Assembly (NCBI GenBank): GCA_007922225.1
Contig: ML679958.1
Location: 60,660,862 to 60,724,861, forward strand
Source of the DNA: Emydura subglobosa
Lineage: Eukaryota > Chordata > Testudines > Chelidae
Reading direction: 5' to 3'
DNA: 64,000 nt
The notes under the pieces are model-generated. The model worked only from the letters and a program-made list of their open reading frames with translations. It was not told where the DNA came from and searched no databases. Position numbers and translations under genes: made by a program. The first letter of the stretch is position 1. Each line of letters starts with the position of its first letter. This document shows, one piece after another, positions 55,995 through 64,000 of this stretch.

Positions 55995-56110
55995 GACACT
56001 AGAGCCAACAAATCCACCTTAAAAGCTCAGAAGTTTTCTCAATTCCCTTATCAACAAAAAATGTAAATGCAGTAAAAATTTTAACCAATTAATGCCGCAT
56101 CTAGTGTCTA
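55995..56110 (+). pseudogene. ERV protease remnant
   Basis: CF-I-D-T-R-A-N-K-S: the active-site triad D-T-G reads D-T-R at 55995-56003 (GAC ACT AGA), the third codon changed by a G-to-A in GG/GA context. Only the triad region can be recognised. Confidence 0.65.
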
Positions 56111-56149
56111 AACCACTATCTGTTTCTTTAAAACCTATTTTTAATCAGC

Positions 56150-56930
56150 ATGTTCTTTTTAAGTTCTTATTCTCCAGTTAACCTAGTAAGTAAAAATTTA
56201 CTTTGTAAAATTTGATTGTACTATTTATTGTTTACCAAATAAAATTTATTTGTTATTTTCCTTGTAAAAATAAAAATTCTGTTTTAGCTGTATCTCTTAA
56301 ACAAAAACAAAATCCTAAAATATCCAGCATACAAAAAAAATAGGTCCTGTAATTATATCTCTCCTTAAACAAAAAATTATTGTGCCTACTCAAATCCTCT
56401 GTGACACCCTAATTTTCCCTGTTAAAAAACCTGAAAAAATGTTTATTGCTTTGTGTAAAATTTAAAAGCTGTTAATTCTGTTGTTTTACCTTTCTTTCCT
56501 GTTGTAAAAATTTAAATAATATAGTGTTTACAAAAAGTTTTGTTTTAATTCAAATGTAAATAATTTGCTCTTAGCCTTTCCTTCTTTAACAGCCTGTAAA
56601 AAAATTCTTTAACTCTGCTTTCTGCTCTAGCTAATAAAAGACACAAAGCCTCTAAAAAAAAATTGCAACTTTGTCTATCCCAAGTTCATTATTTAAGCCA
56701 TGACATTTCCGCAAATAAACGACGCCTTTCCAAAAGTCGGGTCCAAGCTATCCTGCAAGTTCCTAAACCTACTACTGTGTCACAGATAAAAACCTTTTTG
56801 TTAGCATAGCAGGCTATTGCCGCCAATAAATTTTAAACTATGCCTCTATTCTTAAACTTCTGCAAAAACTCACTCAACTTAAAATTTCTAAACCTCTTCC
56901 CAAATCTGTCAACACAAAATAAGTTTTTTA
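56150..56930 (+). pseudogene. ERV reverse transcriptase remnant (thumb/connection best seen)
   Basis: Around 56698-56850 the frame reads HDISANKRRLSKSRVQAIL, VPKPTTVSQIKTFLL and then TAG, AANKF and TAA, at sites where the family has Gly or Trp. Upstream palm motifs are too changed to place. Confidence 0.67.
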
Positions 56931-57639
56931 CCTCTGTAAAATATACACTGTCTAGTGTACCAGCACTTAGTTTGCCTAATTATTCAAAACCGTTTATATT
57001 GTTTTGTCATAAAAAATAAGTTTGTTTTAAGTGTCCCCATACAAATGTATGGAGATAAGCATAAGACCATTGCCTGTTACAATAATGCCCTAAACCCTGT
57101 AGCTTCCACTTTATCTCCATGCCGTTGCAACTGCAGCTGCCTTAAATAAAACCTCAAAAACTCTAGTCCTTAGTTCTCCACTTATCATTTCTGTACCTCA
57201 TATTTGCTTAACAAAATATAAAATTCTTTTGTTGTTTGCAATTCATATTACACTCACCCAATGTCCAGTTTTTAATCCTGCCTCATTGTTTTCCCCGCTA
57301 TCCACCCTTTGCAAAACCCAAAATTAATTTTATCTGTTACTAGCTCTTGTCAAAAAAATTCTAAAAATATTCTTATAACTAACTATGCTATTTGTTCTCA
57401 ACATAAAATAATTAAAAATAACCATTTCCCTTCTATAAACCCTGCTCAAAAAGTTAATTTTTTTTTCCTGTAACTAAAGTTTGTATCCTAACCAAAAGTA
57501 AATTTGTTAATGTTTTCACTAATTCCCGTTATGCCTTTAGTGTTGTCCATAATTATAGTTAACGCTAAAAACAAAAAAGCTTCCCCACTTCAAAAAGCTT
57601 CCATATTAAATAAATCTTATGTTACTGCTTTATAAATAT

Positions 57640-57735
57640 TGTATAGTTACCTTTTACTATTGTTGTTATTAAATGTCTAGCTCACTTGCATGCTTTAACA
57701 AACTCTGCTGCTAAAGCTGCGGTCCTTTCCGCACC
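57640..57735 (+). pseudogene. ERV RNase H C-terminal remnant
   Basis: Frame reads TIVVIKCLAHLHALTNSAAKAAV, the end of retroviral RNase H (the basic/His block followed by the Asp/Ala-rich helix; the Asp is Asn here). Confidence 0.57.
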
Positions 57736-57832
57736 TTAGGCCACATCCATGTTGTTTTGTGTTTATATTAGTCCAGTCTAATATATATTAATAATTATAT
57801 GTTTATTTTCAAATGGGTAAAAGCTTACCCAT

Positions 57833-58180
57833 GTGCAAAAACTAACACTATTACAGCCAGCAAAAAACTTTAAAAAAAATTTATCCCTCGCTTTAAAATT
57901 CCTCTGTCTACCAACAGTAACAAGTCAAATTATAAAAAAAGTTTGCAAAGCTCTTAATATCCAACAAAACTTTTATTGCCCTTATCACCCTCAGTCTGCA
58001 AAAGCAGTAAAAAACCAAAATAGTGTTCTAAAAAATAAACTAGCCAAAATTTGCCATAAAACCAGCCTCAAATAGCCAAATGCCCTGCCTTTAGCCTTTA
58101 TAAATGTAAAATCATCATGTAACAAAAAAACTAAACTATCACCACACAAAATCCTAATAAACTAACCCATAAAACTTTCT
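57833..58180 (+). pseudogene. ERV integrase core remnant
   Basis: Frame 57833-58075 holds IIKKVCKALNIQQNFYCPYHPQS, the block before the third catalytic residue, then AKAVKNQNSVLKNKLAKIC where the expected catalytic Glu codon reads Lys (AAA). It ends in TAG at the site of a conserved Trp; PNALPLAF continues in frame. All G in 57901-57960 are followed by C or T. Confidence 0.75.
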
Positions 58181-58699
58181 AGCTCTTCACCAATATCAAC
58201 TCACCTAATAAACATTAATTTAGCTAATAAAACTAATTTGACTTATTGTCAAGCATTAATAAAATATGTTAAGTCCAAAAAGCCCTTCCCCAAAACCCTC
58301 AAAAAGCATGTCACAATCTACAGCCCAATAATTAAATTCACGTAAAAGTCCACCAAAGAAAGACAGCCCTAAAACCACGTTAAAAAAGCCCACTCCAAGT
58401 ACTTCTCACCACCAACACTGCTGTAAAGTGCCAAAATTACCAATCCTAAATACATGCCTCACACTGTAAAAAAACCTCTACACCTATAACAACAAAATCA
58501 GTAGAGCAGGGTGCAAATGCTTATAACCTCTCCCCTGCTCAAAAAAAAATTTTGCCACTCCAAAGCAAAAAAATATACCACAACGTCATCCCTACCACCT
58601 CAAAAAAAAACAAAACTTAAAACTCCCCCAAATCACTAGTTCCCTAAATAAATATAGCTAGTAATCTAAATATTCTATATTAGCCTTATCTAAATAACT

Positions 58700-59790
58700 C
58701 TCTTTTAATCCAAGTTCCTAATTAACAATACACCTGTCAAAAATATCCCCAAAGTCCATAAAAAAAAACCCAACAACCTAATAACTTTAAAATACAATTA
58801 AAACCCAAACAACTAAACCATAAAAAACAACGCTTCTTAAACTATACTAACACATCTTTATAATTAATTAATCAACTACAAACAAATTTAAATGTATCTA
58901 ACTGTTAAATTTGCAGTCATGTTCCCTTGCATTTTAAAAAAAATATACCCATAGTTCTAACTATGTTAAACAACACACATATAATACAAAAAATTACCAT
59001 TACTTTTCCTAACAAAATACATCCACCTAGCTTATAAAGCCCAAAAAAAATACTGCTTTAAATCCAACCGATCCATATAAAAAAAAATTGCACTTCACAA
59101 AAATATAAAAATAAGTTATAACTCTTATAACTATACCTTTACTATTAACTCTACAAAATATATAGCCCTAAATAAAAGCTCTTTTAAAAACTATTTTCCC
59201 TACCACCTAAGTATTAACTATTATAGCATTCGTTTAATGCAAAGCTCCTTAGCTTATTCATAAAACATATAAATTTAGTAGGCCATTATTTTATTTATAA
59301 AAATAAGGTCCATAAAAAATTACCCCCGTAATAAAAAAGCTCCTACTACATCAAAGCTTTTACCCCTGCCATTAAGCACACACCCACACTACCCCAGAAC
59401 AAGCTCCAAAATCAAAAAGCAATCACCAAAACCCAATAGTATTAAAATATCACCTTGCCCCAACTTAAAGTTGCATACACTCAAAAAAATAAAGCGCGTT
59501 GCTAAAGTACTTAAAACAGTGGCCAATGCCACTACCCAAAGTTTTAAAAACATAGCCACTAAAATAAATAATATCCAACAAATAGTTCTGCAAAACCAAA
59601 TAGCCCTAAACTTTATCTTAGCAAGCAAAAAAAAAGTGTGTGCAATAATCAATAATACCTGTTATTCTTATATAAATAAATCTAGCAAAATAAAAAACAG
59701 TGCACATAACATTTTACAAATCGCATCATTATTCCATTACATTTCCCAAAATAATACTTCATAAAATTTCACAAATCTATTTCATGTCTT
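58700..59790 (+). pseudogene. ERV envelope remnant (transmembrane subunit visible)
   Basis: SU region (58700-59450) is not readable. Frame 59471-59764 follows the TM ectodomain: heptad-rich VLKTVANATTQSFKNI, then LQNQIALNFILASKKKVC and N-T-C-Y, the C-x6-C-C motif with its last Cys changed to Tyr (TAT). The Gly run before the first Cys reads Lys. A transmembrane stretch is likely near 59850-59910. Confidence 0.7.
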
Positions 59791-60047
59791 AACTTCATAG
59801 CTACCAAATTTATCCTAGCTTAAGCAATTGTTTATAAATATAATTTGTTTTATTGTTATTCTTGCCTGTTGTTGTTTTCAATATCAAACACGCTACCTTT
59901 TGTGTGTTTTATCTTCACCCAGTTTTTAAAAACCAAAAATAGCTACTATACAAATAATCACCCAAATTAAAATTGCTAAAATTCAACTAAAAGTAAACCA
60001 AGCTTTCTACAAATAATGTGAGTCTAAACTGCAAAACAGTTTGACTC

Positions 60048-60058
60048 AAAGGGGGGAT
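60048..60058 (+). promoter_or_regulatory. Polypurine tract of the edited ERV
   Basis: AAAGGGGGGAT directly before the 3' LTR. Six G in a row are kept in a region where almost every GG is gone. Confidence 0.8.
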
Positions 60059-60171
60059 TGTTAGCTGATTTTTAGTTGCTTGACCACAGTTACTCCATTT
60101 TAGCTAGCCCCTTTGTTTTTAGAGACAGGCCAGGCCATTCCAGTCTGTGCAAAAATCATGAAAAGTTTGCA
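60059..60171 (+). mobile_element. 3' LTR of the edited ERV, truncated
   Basis: Matches the first 124 bp of the 5' LTR, then stops at AAAGTTTGC (60171). It lacks the 12-bp duplication. Three of about six substitutions against the 5' LTR are G-to-A, all in GG or GA context (GCAAGGATC to GCAAAAATC, CATGGAAA to CATGAAAA). Confidence 0.8.
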
Positions 60172-62489
60172 TTTCCCTCATTTCAGTCTTGAGAATCAGG
60201 ATCAATACTTTTAATAAAGTGTACATACCTCTTTCCCTATTTATATGCATATAGATGTATAAAGTATGTTTCATCATTGGACAAAAATCTGTAAGATTTA
60301 CAATGTCCAATTACCCACTTCCTTGTCACTTGGCAATCTTAACAGTTTTTTGAAAATACTGTTGTTTAGTTTTGGAATTATATGCATGGATGAACATAAA
60401 AAGTGTCGAGCGACCCTGGAATCATGTTGGCTGGGAAAATAAAGAGTCGGTAATAAAAAGGAAAGAGGTATGTGGGGAATGGGGAAACAAGTTTCATTAA
60501 TGAAATGTTAATTTCACAGCCAGTGTTGGCTGTGAAATCAATGTTCCAAGTAAATGCCACTTTGTAACAGTGGCACAGTGACTTTGGTTCTATAAAGGGG
60601 TCTTGTATGGAAAGGCTCAGAAGTCATGTTTCAGTTATAGTGTGTGGTCATTGCATAAGAGATTGTGGCTGCAGAGGAGCTGCTGATATTTCTGATAAAA
60701 ATGCAGTTAGGGATTCTTGTCTAGCAGAAGGCCTGGTACGTTGTAAAAGACAGCAAAGGAGGATAATCATGGAAAGGAGGCTGTTTGGCTGTTGGTTTGA
60801 AGATTTATTTGGAAAACCAGACCAGCAGGACTGGATGTCATAATTAAGGCTGACCCTTTGAAATAGGATTAGCACAAACCACAAAGCTTTGTGGGCGGGT
60901 CACTTACTGAGAATCCACATACAAGTGTCAATATATACAAATGGGTGAGGTACCCACCCTGTCGCTCTAATATCCTGGAACCAATGGGGTTGCAACTACA
61001 TTGCATACAATATATATAAGTAGCAAAGCTGGTCTGCTAGTCCTGCAGTGCCTACCCATGCACAACCTCCAGGAAATAGCTTAGATTTCCTGTTAGATCT
61101 AGCAAATTCTGTATATTAGTCATCTTCTTGATTTACAGTTGTTACTACAGCCCTAGCCAGAATTGAAGGGATAAATTCAAAACCCACTGTATGAACATAA
61201 GAAGGGATTATATTAATTCTCTTGTTGCCCATCTTGTGAAGACAAACTTTTACCTTTACAAATAGGTGACTGCAGCTATTACTGTATTTACAATGCATGA
61301 TACTAACCCATGAGAGCATTGTGTTAATATTTAGCTTTGCTGGTACAGGAATTCTAGGAGATAATAAGTTCTAAAGCAAACATCAGGAAGGGACTGCTTA
61401 TTTACTTAAGTTTATCTGAGTAAAAGAAAAGTAGAAAAAAACAATATATCACAGGTGATAGTGTGAGCGTGTAACCATAATAATACACTTGGTAAAATAT
61501 CTGTCGTTCAAATGTATCAGAATTAATAGTGGTTGCAGTGTTAGATAATAATGCAATTATTTAAAATACATACTGCAGATTCAAAGGCAAGTTGACACTA
61601 AGATATTAGATGCCTCAGAAATAGATAGGTAGAAGAAAATTTTAAAAGGATATGTAAGAAAAATGATAGAATTTTAATACAAATACTTGTCACCCTGCCA
61701 TGCTGATATGTTTTTCGTTAGTTTAAAGTGTTCTTTTTTTACAGGATCAGTATTTGAGACAATCTTACTTACGCTCTGATTCAAAGCCCACTGAAGTTAA
61801 TAGGAATCTTTCCATGAACTTCAGTGAGTTTTAGATGAGGGCATTAGAGAGTATTTTATCTGTCTTTTTAGAGTTCAGTCTGTTCAGTGTTAAGGATCAG
61901 ATCATGCTACAGAAAGTGTTAAACACTCTCAGCTGCCATTGACGCCAATGGTTTCTAAAAGATGTATTTTCTAAATGATGTATTTCTAAAGATGTATTTT
62001 CACTCACTCATAACTTCTGGTAAAATTTTCCTATTTGGTTTCTATTCCACCTTTGGGCTCTTCAAAAGATGAACTTTTTGAAAGTTTGAGGAAAAAAATG
62101 TCCAACCATTTCTGAGTCCTGCAAAGTGGAAAAAAATGGCACCTTTTCCTCTGTATATTATTATTGCAGTATTTTCCAATACCTCTTAGTTAACTCAAGT
62201 TAGAAACATCTGAACTTTGAAATCTATCATGTAAATTGTGGTTATTTTGGGCCACATCCTCAACCAACTTTAATAAACAACTGGTAGTATAATCAAATTA
62301 TGTTACAAGCAATTGTGAAATCATTTCTGAACATGCTCAGTAGGCATCTACGAAGATTTATTTATTTCTAAGCATAGCTGAAGAAGCCACTTTCCTATCT
62401 TTGTGACATCACAATGCATATATTCTCTTTGCCTGGCATAACAAGGCTGATGCTCACATATGCCACTCGCACAATTTAATTGAGGGAGA
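60172..62489. other. Unassigned sequence
   Basis: No supported gene. 61776-61835 has CCACTGAAGTTAATAGGAATCTTTCCATGAACTTCAGTGAG, a short imperfect palindrome of a type that recurs in reptile repeats. Frame 60607-60843 (Cys-rich, 78 residues) has no recognised pattern. Confidence 0.4.
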
Positions 62490-62760
62490 TTCTAAACCTT
62501 GGTCTACACCAGCTTTTGTACCAGTATGACTATTGTGGTTAGGGGCATGATTTTTCTACTGAAATATTTATACTAATAGAACCCAATAGTGTGGGTGCAG
62601 TTATAACGGTATAAACATGCCTTATACCAGTATAACTATTCCCATTCAGGAAGGGGAATAAACTATACTGGTAAAAGTTATCTTTACGCTGGTATAACTG
62701 CATCTATACTAGGGATGTACTAGTATAACTATTTTAGTAAAAAAAAAGAAAAGAAAAGAA
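62490..62760. repeat. MITE-like repeat with TATACCAGTATAACTAT cores
   Basis: Begins CTTGGTCTACACCAGC and carries five or six variants of GGTATAACT / ACCAGTATAACTAT in both orientations, ending at an A-rich tract (62741-62760). The layout fits a non-autonomous DNA transposon common in turtles and crocodilians; I cannot name the family with certainty. Confidence 0.5.
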
Positions 62761-63170
62761 GTCACACTGGGGGGATTGTCACCTTCAAGAGAATGAAAGC
62801 TATTGAGTGGGTATGAAGAAAGTGGACACAGATTCACAATGTAAACTGTCTAGGCAGCAGAGACATAGTGTAATGAAGACATCCTCCAAAAATGTTCATT
62901 AAAATAAATTTGATCAAATGATTTTTTTTTTCAGTTTGCTTACTTTATGTATTTGACAGCAATTTTGTAGGTCAATTTCAGTGTCTTAACCACCAGGGAC
63001 CCAATTCACTGCTGCCCTGCACCTTGTATAGTTACTTACAATGTGGAGTTGGTGACATTTTAACCCACTTTGCAGTGGTACCATACATAACTACACAAGG
63101 GGCCTGATTCTCATTTATTCCATCCCTATGCTTGTGGCTTTAACTCATTTTTGCATTCCCTGTCTTCTGT
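62761..63170. other. Unassigned sequence
   Basis: No supported feature. GGGCCTGATTCTCATTTATTCC (63101-63122) resembles a dispersed reptile repeat start. Confidence 0.4.
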
Positions 63171-64000
63171 AGTGTGGTTGGGTGTATAGACTCCATCCTA
63201 CCACAGCCACTAAGGGTTAACACCTCCTCAGCTGCTGCTTATTGCTGGGCTATTGACAGATGAGAAGGCTGCATGAAAAGACAGCTGCCAGGGAAGGAGG
63301 GAGGAGAGGAGAGGAGCTTTCTCTCTGATGGGTAGGAAGCCGCACAAGGAACTTGCCTTCACTGGAGGAGGTAGTCCTGGGAAAGGCACCTGTGGAGACA
63401 GAAAGCAGCCCAGGGAAGCAGTAAGGAATTGTAAGGAGCAGGTTTTAGCTTCTTAAACCCAGAATCTCTGGGCTGGAACTCAGAAGACAGGGCAGACTTG
63501 TGTTCTCCTACCATCTGGACTGAAAAGTGATATGGAAGCGTCTCTGAGGAGGAGGGGGCAAGGACCATAGAACCCAGGCTGGGACTGATGACCTGATGCA
63601 GGGCCACTGGACTTTTGCCCTGTGGGATTCTTTATTACCCCAGGAGGGGCAAGAGTATAAATGAGCTGGCTGGAGCTGTAAGAAGACGCTGACCATCATA
63701 GGGCCAGACTGCTGTCTGGTGGGGGGAAACTGAGGTGGAGTCACTGCAACACCATGCCCGGCTATGAGGATATGTTGGCAGGTAAGTGACCTGTGACATG
63801 GGACTATGAAGGAGCCTGCCCAACCTCTGGAGTGACTCGGAGCAATTTCAGAGCTGCTCCAACTTAAAGCACTATTAGAGGGGCCTTGGAACTAGAGAAT
63901 AGCCAGTTACGTCCCTAAATCCACCCGTTATGTGGAGAGCTGTGTTCTGTAGAGCCCTGTCCTCTGTACACTGGCTATGGAGGGAGGGTCACTGCACAGG
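63171..64000 (+). mobile_element. LTR-like element with promoter and splice-donor-like site, runs off the window
   Basis: GC- and purine-rich block with GAGTATAAATGAGCTGG (TATA near 63654), then GGCAGGTAAGTGACC (a consensus 5' splice site, 63778-63792). Texture and order resemble family B LTR plus leader. Could also be a first exon of a host transcript; the right end is outside the window. Confidence 0.35.

Larger units (their letters stand above)
54099..60171 (+). mobile_element. Endogenous retrovirus with extreme G-to-A signature
   Basis: 5' LTR 54099-54632, primer site 54636-54653, leader to 55252, gag remnant, protease, RT, RNase H, integrase and Env remnants in order, polypurine tract 60048-60058, truncated 3' LTR 60059-60171. 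The coding order and motifs are gammaretrovirus-like. From about 55340 to 60045 the plus strand nearly lacks G before A or G, while G before C or T stays; C content stays ordinary. Stops lie where families have Trp, and Gly/Glu codons read as Arg/Lys/Asn. No part can be functional. Confidence 0.88.

Noticed and set aside
55600..60000. Interpretation as an AT-rich satellite or mitochondrial insert
   Set aside because: Ordered retroviral motifs (protease, RT, integrase, Env) are readable, LTRs and primer site flank it, and only G before A/G is missing.
60607..60843. A Cys-rich 78-residue frame
   Set aside because: Cys spacing fits no finger or defensin-type pattern, no splice or promoter context that I can support.

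Overview
The window reads as non-coding DNA from a reptile, most likely a turtle. The evidence is abundant CR1 LINEs with the short ATTCTATG-type 3' end, DIRS-type tyrosine-recombinase retrotransposons, a GIY-YIG Penelope-like element, a sushi-type Ty3/gypsy element, several endogenous retroviruses (ERVs) and many solo LTRs. I recognise no host exon, tRNA, rRNA, CRISPR array or bacterial gene. Every coding segment I can name belongs to a mobile element and is broken. The species call is inference from repeat content; a crocodilian or other sauropsid is possible.

Layout. 0.6-7.5 kb: solo LTRs inserted in and around fragments of two DIRS elements. 9-10.2 kb: CR1 fragments. 13.6-17.7 kb: a nearly full-length CR1 (ORF1 with a Cys-rich finger and SGNH esterase, ORF2 with endonuclease and reverse transcriptase). 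17.7-19.5 kb: a palindrome and a set of direct and inverted duplications around a minus-strand CR1. 21.6-26.3 kb: a solo LTR, then an old minus-strand CR1 split by a younger CR1 and by a solo LTR with target-site duplication. 28.7-34.7 kb: a DIRS element with inverted ends, gag-like, RT, RNase H and tyrosine-recombinase remnants, itself holding a solo LTR. 34.8-49.5 kb: a gypsy element opened by two CR1 pieces, an LTR and about 9.7 kb of minus-strand ERV sequence, which in turn holds a Penelope-like element and an LTR. 49.5-50.5 kb: two LTRs of the same kinds as at 0.6-2.7 kb. 51.0-53.0 kb: a DNA transposon with roughly 270-300 bp terminal inverted repeats around a decayed gene with nuclease-like acidic motifs. 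54.1-60.2 kb: an ERV with a tRNA-Arg-like primer site whose interior is almost stripped of G before A or G. The end of the window holds a small MITE-like repeat and the start of another LTR-like unit.

The two most interesting objects are the ERV at 54.1-60.2 kb, which looks like a textbook case of APOBEC-type plus-strand G-to-A editing, and the long-TIR element at 51.0-53.0 kb, whose gene I cannot place in a named transposon superfamily. The nest of elements also gives a relative insertion order.
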